From positions 331,937 through 395,936 of the forward strand of contig NZ_MSXW01000026.1 in assembly GCF_001945445.1 (NCBI RefSeq): 64,000 bases of DNA, read 5' to 3'. Under the pieces are notes generated by a model. It did no database searches, was not told the origin of the DNA, and saw nothing but the letters and a program-made list of their open reading frames with translations. Made by a program: the position numbers and the translations under genes. This stretch comes from Pseudomonas sp. PA27(2017). GTDB taxonomy: Bacteria; Pseudomonadota; Gammaproteobacteria; Pseudomonadales; Pseudomonadaceae. Shown here piece after piece: positions 21,404 to 35,005 of this stretch (positions are counted from its first letter, which is position 1; every line of letters begins with the position of its first letter).

Positions 21404-22012
21404 TCACTCCCGCGCCGGCTGCTTCACCCGCCCCAACGCCCGGTACAGCGTCGAGCGGTGCACGCCCAGGTTGCTGGCGGCTTCGCTGACGGAGCTGCCC
21501 TGCCCGATCATCTGGTTGGCCAGCGCGATCTGCTCGTCGGACAGGCATGGCTTGGCGCCGAATTGCACGCCCCGCGCCTTGGCGGCTTCGCGGCCGAGGC
21601 TGGTGCGTTCGACGATCAGCGAGCGCTCGAAGGCGACGATGCCGGCGAACACCGCCAGTACCGGCTGGCCCGCTGCATTGCCGTTGACCCAGGGCTCGGC
21701 GAGGCTGGCCAGTCGGGCGCTGGCGAAGTGAATGTGCTCGGCGATCTCCAGCAGGTCGCGGGTGCTGCGCGCCAGGCGATCGAGCCGGGTGACCATCAGC
21801 GTGTCGCCCGCCTGGATATCGCCGAGCAGGCGCGCCAGCTCCGGTCGGCTGCGCCAGACGTCCTGGCCCTGTTCCACGTACAGCTGGCGACAACCAGCCG
21901 CTTGCAGCGCCAGGATCTGCACCTGCGCATCGGTCTCGTCGCGGCTGGGGCGGGCATAGCCGATGGTGCGCCCGGCTACTGTCAGCGGGCCGTTGGTGGG
22001 TGTGTGCGGCAC
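21404..22012 (-). CDS. Serine recombinase (resolvase/invertase family)
   Basis: 202 residues from a GTG at 22012 that follows the kdpE stop directly (TGAGTG). The resolvase catalytic domain has the nucleophile serine in IGYARPSRDETD, the MVTRLDRLARSTRDLLE arginine motif, and EPWVNGNAAG ... FERSLIVERTSLGREAAKARG. A C-terminal helix-turn-helix (SVSEAASNLGVHRSTLYRALG) binds DNA. About 17 extra residues precede the usual start. Such enzymes resolve or invert DNA between short sites; no res site was identified. Its position as the last gene of the kdp operon is unusual. Confidence 0.9.
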   Translation of the reverse strand: MPHTPTNGPLTVAGRTIGYARPSRDETDAQVQILALQAAGCRQLYVEQGQDVWRSRPELARLLGDIQAGDTLMVTRLDRLARSTRDLLEIAEHIHFASARLASLAEPWVNGNAAGQPVLAVFAGIVAFERSLIVERTSLGREAAKARGVQFGAKPCLSDEQIALANQMIGQGSSVSEAASNLGVHRSTLYRALGRVKQPARE

Positions 22013-22708
22013 TCAGTACTCCTCATCGATCAAGCGGTAACCGACGCCCACGATGGTCTGGATGACCCGTGAAGCGCCCGGGTCATCCCCGAACTTCTGG
22101 CGCAACCGGCCGACCACCGTGCGCAGGCTGCGGCTGTCGCCCAGATGACTGGGCCCCCAGACCAGGCGAATCAACTGTTCGGCGGTGACGATGCGGCCGT
22201 GATTGCGGGCGAGAATCTCCAGCACGCCGTACTCCTTCCTGCTCAGGCTGATCGCCACGCCGCGCAGGGTGACCAGACGCTGGGACAGGTCGACGTACAG
22301 CTGCCCCGAGCGGATGGCCGGCTGCAGCACCAACTCGTCCGACGAGGCGCGCAGCAGCGCCCGTGCGCGGGCCATGAACTCCTGGATGCCGAAGGGCTTG
22401 GTGACGTAGTCGTTGGCACCCAGGTCCAGCAGGCGCACCTTTTCCTCCTGGCTGTTGCGCACCGACAGCACCAGCACCGGCACCGCCGACCAGGCACGCA
22501 GATCGCGCAGTACCTCGCTGCCGTCCATGTCCGGCAGGCCCAGGTCGAGAATGATCAGGTGCGGCGACTGGATCGCCGCCAGCGTCAGGCCCTTGGCGCC
22601 CGTGGCGGCCTCCAGCACGGTGAACGACTGGGTGGCGAGGCTGATGCGCAGCAGCTTGCGAATCTGCTTCTCGTCGTCGATCACCAGGATGCGCGGCGAC
22701 TCATTCAT
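22013..22708 (-). CDS. kdpE: KdpE response regulator
   Basis: 231 residues from the ATG at 22708; the longer frame upstream is kdpD sequence. OmpR-type regulator with receiver domain (VIDDEKQIRKLLRI; phosphorylated Asp in LIILDLGLPDMDG; Lys in NDYVTKPFG) and a winged-helix output domain (HLGDSRSLRTVVGRLRQKFG). Phosphorylated by KdpD, it activates kdpFABC when potassium or turgor is low. It overlaps the kdpD end by eight bases. Confidence 0.95.
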   Translation of the reverse strand: MNESPRILVIDDEKQIRKLLRISLATQSFTVLEAATGAKGLTLAAIQSPHLIILDLGLPDMDGSEVLRDLRAWSAVPVLVLSVRNSQEEKVRLLDLGANDYVTKPFGIQEFMARARALLRASSDELVLQPAIRSGQLYVDLSQRLVTLRGVAISLSRKEYGVLEILARNHGRIVTAEQLIRLVWGPSHLGDSRSLRTVVGRLRQKFGDDPGASRVIQTIVGVGYRLIDEEY

Positions 22709-25346
22709 CGGCGCCTCCCGGCATCTCGGCATGGCGGGCCAGCGGCAGGTGCAGCGACAGGGCCGTGCCGCGCCGATCATCGCCGTCCGCCACCTCGACA
22801 CGGCCACCGTGGGCACCGAGCATGCCCCGGCAGATGGCCAAGCCCAGCCCGGTGCCCTTGCCGCCCCGGTCGCCACGTGCCGCGGTGTAGAACATGTCGA
22901 AGATCTGCTCGCGCTCGGCTGCCGGAATGCCCGGCCCCTGGTCGGTCACGCGAAACACCAGCTCGCGCTCGTCATGGGCGACGCTGACCGTCACCCGACC
23001 GCCCTCAGGCGAAAAGCGCGCGGCGTTTTCCAGCACGTTGACCAGCGCCTGTTCGATGAGCGCCGCATGCACGTGAAGCAGCGGTAGTCCGGGCGGCACC
23101 TTGACGCTGAGTTGCAGGTCGCTCAGCACGTGGCGCAGACGATTGACCGCACTGCTGACGATATCGCCGGGCGCCACCCAGTCCCGGGAGAGCTTCATGC
23201 CGCCGTGCCCCAGACGGGTCATGTCGAGCAGGTTCTGGATGTAGCGGTCGAGCCGCTCGGCCTCGTCGCGGGTACCTTCCAGCAGCTCGATGCGCTCGGC
23301 AGGCGGAATCACGCTCCCGAGGCTGAGCAGGCTGTCGATCGAGCCGCGCATGGCGGTCAGCGGCGTGCGCAGGTCGTGGGAGACCGAGGCCAGCAAAGCG
23401 CTACGCAGTTGCTCGGTTTCGCCGTGCAGGCGAGCCGCTTCCAGATTTTCGGCCAGTCGCGCACGCGCCAGCGACTGGGCGATGGGCTGGGTGAGCGCAG
23501 TGAGCACGCGGCGCTGCGCAGCCGTGATGGCGCCGGCCCCGCGCGGGCGAGCGCCAAGCACGGCGAGCGGGCCGTCTTCATCGGTCAGCGGAAACCACCA
23601 CCAGGCGCAATCCGGCAGGGTATCGGTGCCCAGGCCGGCGGGTTCCATGTGGCGCCAGGCCCAGTCGGCGGCCGCTTCGTCGCGCTCGCCCAGCTCGGCC
23701 TGCACGCCGGCTTCGGTGAGCCATTGCTGGTGCTCGCCGCGGCCGATGATCAGGAAATCCATGGCCATGCGCTCTTGCAGATGCGTGACCGCCGCGTTGA
23801 TCACCGCCTGGCGATCCGTCGCCTTGGCCAGGCTGCGCGACAGCTCCAGCAGCGCCACCGTCGAGCCCTGGGTTTCGCGCAGGCTCTGTAGCTGGCGGCG
23901 CTGGTGCGAGGCCAGGTTGCCGGTGAGCGCGGCCATGAACAGGAAGAAGAACAGCGACAGTACGTCCTGATGGCGGTCGATCGTCAGCGAGTACAGGGGC
24001 TCGATGAAGAACCAGTTGTAGGCGACGAACGACAGTACCGCGCAGGTCAGCGCCGGGCCGATGCTGCTGCGCACCGCCACCACCAGCACGGCGGAGAGGA
24101 ACACCAGGGCGACGTTCGGCAGTTCCAGAAAGTGCGTCAGCCCCATGGCCACCAGGGTCGCCGCGACGCTGACCAGGGCGGCCAGCGCATAGGGTTTCCA
24201 GGCCAGTAGCGCTGGCGTGTGGGGTCGGGCGTCGCGGGTTTTCGAGGCGATGTCGAGCACGCTGATTTCCAACCCGGCACCCAGGGCGAGCAGGCGCGCG
24301 GCCAGGTTCCTGCGCCAGAACGCGCGCGGTTCGCCGCGGGCGATCAGGATCGAGCTGGCGCGTCGGTCGTGGGCATGTTCGATCAGGCTTCTGGCCGGCT
24401 CGCCGCGCAACGTGACCACTTCGCCGCCGAGGCGCTCGGCCAGTTGGCAGGCCGCCTGCAGGCGCTGGCGCCAGCGGTCGTCGACGGGTTTGCCGGCGTC
24501 GACGTGCACCACCGTCCACGGCAGGTGACGCCGCTGCGCCACGCGGCTGGCGTGGCGCACCAGCGCCTGGGCGCACTCGTCGCCCTGGATGCCCACCAGC
24601 AGCCGGCCACGCACCGCCGGCAGGGCTTCGCCGTGCTGCAGCGCGCGGCGGTCGAGATCGGCATCCACCCGGGCGGCGGCGGTCTGCATCGCCAGCTCGC
24701 GCAGCGCGGTGAGGTTGGTCTGGCTGAAGAATGCATCGATGGCCGCCCGCGCCTGCTCCGGCACGTAGACCTTGCCCTCGCGCAGGCGGTCGAGCAGGTC
24801 ACGCGGCGGCAAGTCGATGAGCAGGATCTCGTCGGCCTCCTGGATCACCCAGTCCGGCACGGTTTCGCGAACCCGGATGCCGGTGATGCCATGCACGTGA
24901 TCATTGAGGCTTTCCAGGTGCTGCACGTTGATGGTCGAGTAGACGTCGATCCCCGCCGCCAGGAGCTCCTGCACATCCTGCCAGCGCTTGGTGTGCCGGC
25001 TGCCCGGGGCGTTGCTGTGGGCCAGCTCGTCGACCAGGGCCAGGGCGGGCCGCGCGGCCAGCAGAGCGTCGAGGTCGAGTTCGGCCAGGGTCATGCCGCG
25101 GTAGGGCACGGCGCGCGGCTCCTGCTGCCGCAGGCCTACCGTCAGCGCCGCGGTTTCGCTGCGCCCGTGGGTCTCGACGATCCCGCAGCGCACGTCGACG
25201 CCCAGCTCCTGCTGGCGGCGCGCGGCCTGCAGCATCGCGTAGGTCTTGCCAACGCCCGGCGCGGCGCCCAGAAAGATCTTCAGCCTGCCACGGTCGCCCC
25301 GTGGCAGGTCAGCCAGCAGGGCATCTGCTCGCTGGGTGCTGTTCAT
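22701..25346 (-). CDS. kdpD: KdpD sensor histidine kinase
   Basis: 881 residues. The N-terminal KdpD domain has an ATP-binding loop ([20 protein letters not shown]) and is followed by a universal-stress-protein-like region, four close transmembrane helices (about 400-500), a GAF-like region and a histidine kinase with [15 protein letters not shown] (phospho-accepting His) and ATP-lid glycine motifs ([17 protein letters not shown]). It senses potassium limitation at the inner membrane. The start overlaps kdpC by four bases. Confidence 0.96.
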   Translation of the reverse strand: MNSTQRADALLADLPRGDRGRLKIFLGAAPGVGKTYAMLQAARRQQELGVDVRCGIVETHGRSETAALTVGLRQQEPRAVPYRGMTLAELDLDALLAARPALALVDELAHSNAPGSRHTKRWQDVQELLAAGIDVYSTINVQHLESLNDHVHGITGIRVRETVPDWVIQEADEILLIDLPPRDLLDRLREGKVYVPEQARAAIDAFFSQTNLTALRELAMQTAAARVDADLDRRALQHGEALPAVRGRLLVGIQGDECAQALVRHASRVAQRRHLPWTVVHVDAGKPVDDRWRQRLQAACQLAERLGGEVVTLRGEPARSLIEHAHDRRASSILIARGEPRAFWRRNLAARLLALGAGLEISVLDIASKTRDARPHTPALLAWKPYALAALVSVAATLVAMGLTHFLELPNVALVFLSAVLVVAVRSSIGPALTCAVLSFVAYNWFFIEPLYSLTIDRHQDVLSLFFFLFMAALTGNLASHQRRQLQSLRETQGSTVALLELSRSLAKATDRQAVINAAVTHLQERMAMDFLIIGRGEHQQWLTEAGVQAELGERDEAAADWAWRHMEPAGLGTDTLPDCAWWWFPLTDEDGPLAVLGARPRGAGAITAAQRRVLTALTQPIAQSLARARLAENLEAARLHGETEQLRSALLASVSHDLRTPLTAMRGSIDSLLSLGSVIPPAERIELLEGTRDEAERLDRYIQNLLDMTRLGHGGMKLSRDWVAPGDIVSSAVNRLRHVLSDLQLSVKVPPGLPLLHVHAALIEQALVNVLENAARFSPEGGRVTVSVAHDERELVFRVTDQGPGIPAAEREQIFDMFYTAARGDRGGKGTGLGLAICRGMLGAHGGRVEVADGDDRRGTALSLHLPLARHAEMPGGADE

Positions 25347-25939
25347 CGCGACCGATCCCCTGCCAGGTCAGCGAGCGATGCGTTGAGGGCCAGGACGTTT
25401 ACCACCGCCGGGCCGATGGCCGGGCGCTGCTCCAGGGCTTGCACCCGCTCGCGCAGGGCCTGCGGGTCGATGCCCCGCGCCGCCGCCACACGGGGTAGCT
25501 GGTAGAGCACGGCGGCCACCGGCAGGTCCGGGTCGAGCCCGCTGCCCGAGGTGGTCACCACGGCCAGGGGCGCCGGCGCCTGTACACTGGCGCTCAGGGC
25601 AGCGGCATCCTGGGAAACCCGCTCGGCCAGCGCCGGGTTGGAGAACGACAGGTTGCTCGCCGAGCTGGCGACCGTGGCGAAGTCGCCGGCGGAGGGGCGC
25701 GAGTGAAACCACTGGTCGCCCGCGAACTTCTGCGCGATCAGCCAGCTGCCGCGCACGGCACCGCTCGGGTCTTGCATCAGGCTGCCATTGGCTTGCGCCG
25801 GGAAGACGCTCTGCGCCACCACGGTGACGAACAGCGGGTAGGCCGCGCCGGTGATCAGCGTCATCAGCGCCAGGGTGGCGATGGCCGGGCGCAGGTGAGC
25901 GAGCCAGTTGCCGGGTTGCTCGATAGCGTTCATGTTCAT
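25343..25939 (-). CDS. kdpC: KdpC subunit of the potassium-transporting ATPase
   Basis: 198 residues with a single N-terminal transmembrane helix ([20 protein letters not shown]) and conserved periplasmic motifs [33 protein letters not shown] and VNVLALN. KdpC is an accessory inner-membrane subunit that stabilises KdpFABC and raises ATP affinity. A second in-frame ATG lies two codons in. Four-base gap to kdpB and four-base overlap with kdpD. Confidence 0.96.
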   Translation of the reverse strand: MNMNAIEQPGNWLAHLRPAIATLALMTLITGAAYPLFVTVVAQSVFPAQANGSLMQDPSGAVRGSWLIAQKFAGDQWFHSRPSAGDFATVASSASNLSFSNPALAERVSQDAAALSASVQAPAPLAVVTTSGSGLDPDLPVAAVLYQLPRVAAARGIDPQALRERVQALEQRPAIGPAVVNVLALNASLADLAGDRSR

Positions 25940-25943
25940 GTCC

Positions 25944-27989
25944 TCACACCAATCCCAGGGCGACCATCGCCAGGTCGATCAACTTGATGCCAACGAACGG
26001 CGCGACGATGCCGCCGAGGCCGTAGATCAGCAGGTTGCGGCGCAGCAGGCTCGACGCATCGGCGGCCTGCACGCGCACACCACGCAGGGCCAGGGGAATG
26101 AGCGCGACGATGATCAGCGCGTTGAACACGATGGCCGAGAGAATCGCGCTCTGCGGGCTGTGCAGCTGCATCAGGTTCAGCGCACCGAGCTGCGGGTAGA
26201 TACCGGCGAACAGCGCCGGCAGGATCGCGAAGTACTTGGCGACGTCGTTGGCGATCGAGAAAGTGGTCAGCGCGCCACGGGTGACCAGCAGCTCCTTGCC
26301 GACCTGCACCACGTCGAGCAGCTTGGTCGGGTCCGAATCCAGGTCCACCAGGTTGGCAGCCTCGCGGGCGGCCTGGGTGCCGTCGTTCATCGCCAGGCCC
26401 ACGTCGGCCTGTGCCAGCGCAGGGGCGTCGTTGGCGCCGTCGCCACACATGGCCACCAGCTTGCCGTCGGCCTGCTCGCTGCGAATGCGCTGCAGCTTCT
26501 TCTCCGGCGTCGCCTCGGCGATGACGTCATCGACGCCGGCCTCGGCCGCGATCGCCGCAGCGGTCAGCGGGTTGTCACCGGTGACCATCACAGTACGGAT
26601 GCCCATGCGGCGCAACTCCGAGAAACGCTCACGGATGCCTGGCTTGATCACGTCCTTCAGGTGAATGGCGCCGAGCAGGCAGCCATCGGTTGCGACCAGC
26701 AGCGGGGTGCCGCCGCTTTGCGCGATCTGCTGGACCTCCCGTGCCAGCACCTCGGGCATCTCGCCTCGCGTCAGGTCGAGCCAGTTCAGCACCGAATCCA
26801 CGGCGCCCTTGCGGTACTGCACGCCCTGCCAGTTGACGCCGGACAGCCGGGTTTGCGCGCTGAAGGGCACCACCTCCAGGCTCTCGCGGCGCGGCTCGTC
26901 GATGGGCTGCAGGGCGCGCAGGTACTCGACGATCGACTTGCCTTCCGGGGTGTCGTCGGCGAGCGATGCCAGCAGCGCGGCGTGGGCAAGCTCCGGCGTG
27001 GTGACGCCCGGCGCCTTGAACAATGCGCTGCAGCGGCGGTTGCCAAAGGTGATGGTGCCGGTCTTGTCGAGCAGCAAGGTGTGCACGTCCCCCGCCGCTT
27101 CCACCGCACGACCGGACTTGGCGATCACGTTGAGGCGCACTAGGCGATCCATCCCGGCGATGCCGATGGCCGACAGCAGGCCGCCGATGGTGGTGGGAAT
27201 CAGCGTCACCAACAGGGCGGCGAGGTACACCAGCGGCAGGTCGCCGCCGGCGTAGCGGGCGAATGGCTGCAGGGTCGCCACCACCAGCAGGAAGATCAGC
27301 GTCATGCCGATGAGCAGGATGTCCAGCGCGATCTCGTTGGGCGTCTTCTGCCGCTTGGCGCCTTCGACCAGGGCGATCATGCGGTCCAGGGTCGACTCGC
27401 CGGGGTTGGCGGTGATGCGGATCATCAGGCTGTCGGAGACCACCTGAGTGTTGCCGGTGACTGCCGAGCGATCACCGCCGGACTCGCGGATCACCGGTGC
27501 CGACTCGCCGGTGATGGCCGCCTCGTTGACCGCCGCGACTCCTTCGATCACCTCGCCGTCACCGGGGATCAGCTCGCCGGCATCGACGCGCACCACATCG
27601 CCCTTGCGCAGCCGCGAGGCCGGCACGTGCTCGAAGTAGCCGTGGGCCGTCAGGTAGCGGGCGGTGAGGCCTTCGCTGCCGGACTTGAGGCTGTCCGCCC
27701 GGGCCTTGCCGCGGCCTTCGGCGAGGGCTTCGGCGAAGTTGGCGAACAGCACGGTGAACCATAGCCACAGGGCGATCTGCAGGGTGAAGCCGGTGCTCAC
27801 GGCGTCACTGGGGATGACGCACAGGATGGTGGTGACCAGCGCCGTCAGCTCCACGGTGAGCATCACCGGTGAGCGCGTCAATTGGCGTGGGTCGAGCTTG
27901 ACGAAGGCTTGTTTCAAGGCCGGGCGCCACAGCGCACGGACCGTGGTGGCAGCAGCAGCGCGTATGGGCGCCTGAGTATGCATGTTCAT
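25944..27989 (-). CDS. kdpB: KdpB catalytic ATPase subunit
   Basis: 681-residue P-type ATPase. The phosphorylation site [10 protein letters not shown], actuator loop [14 protein letters not shown], nucleotide-binding region [14 protein letters not shown] and hinge [18 protein letters not shown] are intact. It couples ATP hydrolysis to high-affinity potassium import through KdpA. Starts 12 bases after kdpA; two adjacent ATG codons are possible starts. Confidence 0.97.
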   Translation of the reverse strand: MNMHTQAPIRAAAATTVRALWRPALKQAFVKLDPRQLTRSPVMLTVELTALVTTILCVIPSDAVSTGFTLQIALWLWFTVLFANFAEALAEGRGKARADSLKSGSEGLTARYLTAHGYFEHVPASRLRKGDVVRVDAGELIPGDGEVIEGVAAVNEAAITGESAPVIRESGGDRSAVTGNTQVVSDSLMIRITANPGESTLDRMIALVEGAKRQKTPNEIALDILLIGMTLIFLLVVATLQPFARYAGGDLPLVYLAALLVTLIPTTIGGLLSAIGIAGMDRLVRLNVIAKSGRAVEAAGDVHTLLLDKTGTITFGNRRCSALFKAPGVTTPELAHAALLASLADDTPEGKSIVEYLRALQPIDEPRRESLEVVPFSAQTRLSGVNWQGVQYRKGAVDSVLNWLDLTRGEMPEVLAREVQQIAQSGGTPLLVATDGCLLGAIHLKDVIKPGIRERFSELRRMGIRTVMVTGDNPLTAAAIAAEAGVDDVIAEATPEKKLQRIRSEQADGKLVAMCGDGANDAPALAQADVGLAMNDGTQAAREAANLVDLDSDPTKLLDVVQVGKELLVTRGALTTFSIANDVAKYFAILPALFAGIYPQLGALNLMQLHSPQSAILSAIVFNALIIVALIPLALRGVRVQAADASSLLRRNLLIYGLGGIVAPFVGIKLIDLAMVALGLV

Positions 27990-28001
27990 GTTCGCTCCGC
28001 C

Positions 28002-29696
28002 TTACAGGGCCGCGCCGAGGTGGTCGGCAATCGGGCCGAGCGCCAGGGCGGGTAAAAAGGTGAGGCCGCCGACCAGCAGGATGGTCAGGGTCAGAAGGGT
28101 CACGAAAAGCGAGCCGTGGGTGGGGAAGCTGTTCGGCCCGAGCGGGGCCTGCTTCTTGGCCGCCAGGCTGCCGGCGATCGCCAGGATCGGCAGGATGTAG
28201 CCGAAGCGCCCCAGCAGGATGGCGAAGCCCAGCAGCAGGTTGTGAAAGGCCGTGTTGGCGCTGAAACCACCGAACGCCGAACCGTTGTTGGCCGTGGCCG
28301 AGGTGTAGGCGTACAGCGCCTGGCTGAACCCATGTGGCCCGGGGTTGCTGATGGATGCCGCCGGCCCGGCCATGCCGACCGCCAGGGCGCAGAACACCAG
28401 CACGCCCACGGGCATCACGATCAGCGTGGCGACCAGCAGGCGCACCTCGCGGGCATCGAGCTTCTTGCCCAGGTATTCCGGCGTGCGGCCGATCATCAGG
28501 CCGGCCAGGAACACGGCGATCAGAACGAACAGCATCATGCCGTAGAGGCCGGCGCCGACACCGCCGAAGATCACTTCGCTGAGCATCATGTTGAACAGGG
28601 CGACCATGCCGGCCAGCGGGCTGAGGCTGTCGTGCATGGCATTGACCGAGCCATTGGAGGCCGCCGTGGTGGTCACCGCCCAGAGAATCGAGGCGGCAAC
28701 GCCGAAGCGGCTCTCCTTGCCCTCCAGCGACCCCGCCTGCTCCACCGGCAGGCCGGCGAGCGCCGGATTGGGCTGGTATTCGGCGTAGAGCGCGACGCCC
28801 AGGCCGGCCACGAACAGGATCAGCATGCAGGCCAGCAAGGCGCGGCTCTGGCGCATGTCCTTGACGTAATGGCCGAAGGTGAACAGCAGCGCAGCGGGTA
28901 TCAGCAGAATCGAGACCACCTGGAACAGATTGCTCCATACCGTCGGGTTTTCGAACGGGTGCGCCGAGTTGACGCCGAAGAAGCCCCCGCCGTTGGTGCC
29001 CAGCTGCTTGATGGCGATCTGGCTGGCGGCCGGGCCGAGCGGAATGCTTTGCTCCTGGCCCTGCAGCGTGTTGGCGTTGACGTAGGCATCGAAGGTCTGC
29101 GGCACGCCCTGCCAGACCAGGAACAGCGCCAGCAGGGTGCTCAGCGGCAACAGCGCATAGAGCGTCGCGCGGGTAAGGTCGACCCAGAAATTGCCCAGGC
29201 TGTGCGAAGAGCGTGCGCTGATCCCACGGGCCAGTGCGGCGAGTATCGCCAGGCCGACTGCCGGGCTGACGAAGTTCTGCACGGTCAGGCCGGCCATCTG
29301 GCTCAGGTAGCTCAGGGTGGCTTCGCCGCTGTAGGCCTGCCAGTTGGTGTTGCCGACGAAACTGGCGGCGGTGTTGAAGGCCAGCGTCCACTCGACGCCC
29401 GGCAGGCCTTGCGGGTTCAGGGGCAGCAGGCCCTGGCCGATCAGCAGCGCGAAGAGCACCAGCAGGCTCAGTGCCGAGAACATCAGCACCGCACCGGCGT
29501 ACTGTTTCCAGCTCTGACCCTGGCCCGGCTTGATGCCGGCACATCGGTAGATGCAGTGCTCGACCGGCTCGAAGATCGGCTGCAGCCAGGTGCGCTGACC
29601 CTCCATCGCCTTGTAGATGAATTTGCCCAGCAGTGGCGCGGGTATCAGCACCAACGCGAAGAAGGCGACCAGCAGAATCAGGTCCTGTAGCGTCAT
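28002..29696 (-). CDS. kdpA: KdpA potassium-binding channel subunit
   Basis: 564 residues from the ATG at 29696 (MTLQDLILLVAFFALVLIPA), the usual KdpA length; the upstream open frame overlaps kdpF and is not used. Selectivity-filter-like segments are visible: NTAASFVGNTNWQ, GTNGGGFFGVNSAHPFENPT, TTTAASNGSVNAM and SATANNGSAFGGF. It forms the potassium-selective path of KdpFABC. It starts five bases after kdpF. Confidence 0.97.
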   Translation of the reverse strand: MTLQDLILLVAFFALVLIPAPLLGKFIYKAMEGQRTWLQPIFEPVEHCIYRCAGIKPGQGQSWKQYAGAVLMFSALSLLVLFALLIGQGLLPLNPQGLPGVEWTLAFNTAASFVGNTNWQAYSGEATLSYLSQMAGLTVQNFVSPAVGLAILAALARGISARSSHSLGNFWVDLTRATLYALLPLSTLLALFLVWQGVPQTFDAYVNANTLQGQEQSIPLGPAASQIAIKQLGTNGGGFFGVNSAHPFENPTVWSNLFQVVSILLIPAALLFTFGHYVKDMRQSRALLACMLILFVAGLGVALYAEYQPNPALAGLPVEQAGSLEGKESRFGVAASILWAVTTTAASNGSVNAMHDSLSPLAGMVALFNMMLSEVIFGGVGAGLYGMMLFVLIAVFLAGLMIGRTPEYLGKKLDAREVRLLVATLIVMPVGVLVFCALAVGMAGPAASISNPGPHGFSQALYAYTSATANNGSAFGGFSANTAFHNLLLGFAILLGRFGYILPILAIAGSLAAKKQAPLGPNSFPTHGSLFVTLLTLTILLVGGLTFLPALALGPIADHLGAAL

Positions 29697-29701
29697 GGCA
29701 T

Positions 29702-29791
29702 TCACTCCCGGCCTGCCTGGAGCAGCGCATGCAGCAGGTAGACGAAGAGGCCGGCAACCAGAAGCAGCGATAGCCCATCGAGAACGTTCAT
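29702..29791 (-). CDS. kdpF: KdpF small membrane subunit
   Basis: 29-residue single-helix protein: MNVLDGLSLLLVAGLFVYLL followed by HALLQAGRE and a TGA. It has the size and composition of KdpF, which stabilises the KdpABC complex in lipid. It is the first gene of kdpFABCDE, with a GGAG site upstream (ACGAGGAGTGAAAG). The gene is too short for most gene finders. Confidence 0.93.
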   Translation of the reverse strand: MNVLDGLSLLLVAGLFVYLLHALLQAGRE

Positions 29792-29875
29792 CTTTCACTC
29801 CTCGGATACGGGGGATCCCGTGGTGCGAAAAGTCTCGTTGGGATGGCTGTAAATTATCGATTCTGAAAAAACCGC

Positions 29876-29895
29876 AGGCGCGTAAAAAAACCGTA
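29876..29895 (-). promoter_or_regulatory. Putative KdpE-binding box upstream of kdpF
   Basis: On the minus strand TACGGTTTTTTTACGCGCC resembles the T-rich KdpE site of E. coli (CTTTTTTTACACCCC), about 85 bases before kdpF. A GATAAT-like -10 follows near 29850. Confidence 0.4.
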
Positions 29896-29925
29896 TTTTT
29901 CTAGGGCTTGCTACGGACTCGAGAG

Positions 29926-30108
29926 GCGCCATGGACGGCCGCCAACGGCTCGTTCAAGCTGGCCCTGGTGTTCATCGGCGCCAATGCCTTCGTCGCGGCG
30001 TTCAGCTATCTGGTGATCGTCGGCGAGATCAAGCGCTTCGAACTCAAGGGCCTCAAGCCCGAAGACAACGCCGGCGCGAACCTCGCCACTGGCGAAGTGA
30101 CGCGCTGA
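29926..30108 (+). pseudogene. C-terminal remnant of an MFS transporter gene
   Basis: The plus strand encodes about 60 residues ending TAANGSFKLALVFIGANAF, AAFSYLVIVGEIKRFELK and a short hydrophilic tail before TGA. This is the last transmembrane helix and tail of anion:cation symporters of the glucarate/galactonate (GudP/DgoT) group, normally about 430-450 residues. No upstream transporter sequence exists, because the kdp promoter begins immediately to the left. The gene was cut at or near 29925. Confidence 0.65.
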
Positions 30109-30368
30109 CGGACACGGTCGCGTGGTGCGGTCGTCAGAATTTTTACATCGTATGGATAGCGTTATGCGCCACGCCGAGCGCCCGATAGCCGGGGATGTGG
30201 AGGTTCATCTTCGCGGGTTCGCAGGCGCCCTGGCACCTGGGAGGCAGGCTGGAGGCCGATTGCCAGCGTTTCGACAGCCTGGCCATCGGCACCGAGCAGA
30301 TCAGTCGGTACGACAAGGCGCCCCCCCGGAGCGAGCCAGCCCCAGACACGGCTGCGGCGCTATTCGCC

Positions 30369-33720
<3,352 letters not shown>

Positions 33721-33994
33721 GGAGCTACCTTTGGTGAGCAATCCATACGCGTTGAAACGTAGGTGCGCAGCAATGCAGGAATATCCGCGTGGCCAGATCC
33801 CGGGCGCCACAGCGATACAACATTCGTCACAGCATGCGAAGAGTGGTGAGCGAATCGCTCACTGCACGTTCAGGTGTGAGTGACCGGGCGCGTGACGCAG
33901 CGCGTTCATCCCATGAGCTTAATGACTCAAGCACAGCGCTAATAGCCTGTCAAAATCCCTCATCAGCGTCAGACGGTCAGGCTTTGGTGGGGCT

Positions 33995-34897
33995 TCACCT
34001 CGTGGCAGGCACGCTGCCCAAATGGGCGAGCAGACTGCGCATCGGCATCGACAACTCGCTCCAGTCCCTGAAGCACAGGCACAGTTCGCGCTGGGCCCAG
34101 GCGTCGTCCAGGGCGATCACTTTGAGGCCATGGCGGCGCCTGTGCAACTGGGCGATACCTAGCGGCAGGATGCCGAGGCCAATGCCATGGGCGACCATCT
34201 GGCAAAGCGCCTCGAAGCTGTTCATGCGAATGCGCACATCCAGTGGCCGACCGGCTACCCGCGCGTGCTCGTTGATGTGATCCTGCAACGCACTACCCTG
34301 GGCCAGCCCCACGAACGCTTCGCCGAGCACCTCGGCGAACGCCAGGCTGCGGCGGTCGGCCAGCGCGTGATGGGGCGCGGCGACCAGTACCAGATGGTCC
34401 CTGGCCACCGGCTGCAGGTGCAGGTGCAGGCCTTCGGCACTGACGGCACTGGACACGATGCCCGCCTCGGCCAGGCCGCTGGCCACGATGCGCACGATAT
34501 CCACACTGGTGCGCTCCTTGAGTTCGATGCGCAGGCGCGGCCGCTCGGCCAGCCACGGCGCCAGCCGGTTGGGCAGGAACACCGTCAGCGCTGCGGTATT
34601 GGCGTACAGGTGCAGAGTGCCTCTGGCGCCGGCTGCGTAGTCCTGCAGCTCACCCTTCAAGGTGTCCTGCTGGCGCAGTATCAGCCGCGCGTGATGGGCT
34701 AGCGCCTCGCCGGCCTCGGTGGTGGTCACGCCGCGGGGGCGGCGCTCCAGCAGGGTCACTCCGACGCTACTTTCCATCTTGCGCAAACGTTCGCTGGCAG
34801 AGGCCAGCGCGAGGTTCGCCCGCTGCGCGCCCGCGGTAATGCTGCCGGCATCGGCGATGCACAGAAACAGCTGAAGGTCTGCCAGGTCGAGTCGCAT
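33995..34897 (-). CDS. LysR-family transcriptional regulator
   Basis: 300 residues from the ATG at 34897 (MRLDLADLQLFLCIADAGSI). N-terminal winged helix (AGAQRANLALASASERLRKMES) followed by a periplasmic-binding-protein-like effector domain. It is divergent from the TauE-family gene across a 108-base gap, so it probably controls that transporter. The effector is unknown. Confidence 0.9.
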   Translation of the reverse strand: MRLDLADLQLFLCIADAGSITAGAQRANLALASASERLRKMESSVGVTLLERRPRGVTTTEAGEALAHHARLILRQQDTLKGELQDYAAGARGTLHLYANTAALTVFLPNRLAPWLAERPRLRIELKERTSVDIVRIVASGLAEAGIVSSAVSAEGLHLHLQPVARDHLVLVAAPHHALADRRSLAFAEVLGEAFVGLAQGSALQDHINEHARVAGRPLDVRIRMNSFEALCQMVAHGIGLGILPLGIAQLHRRRHGLKVIALDDAWAQRELCLCFRDWSELSMPMRSLLAHLGSVPATR

Positions 34898-35005
34898 AGG
34901 GCCTCTCTGCCTCTGGTTTTGCCGAAGGCTGCACTGAGTTTTCCGCATTGTGCCGAGCCCCCCGGGCAGCTTCAATCGCACCGACCACTCAATCGAGCCT
35001 TGCCC

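Noticed and set aside
30109..30368. Possible small gene between the MFS remnant and asdA
   Set aside because: Open frames exist on both strands, but none shows a ribosome site or a recognisable protein; left as intergenic.
33789..33994. Short direct and inverted GTGAGCGAATCGCTCAC-like sequence upstream of aspT
   Set aside because: A local palindrome without a clear promoter context; too weak to assign a regulator.
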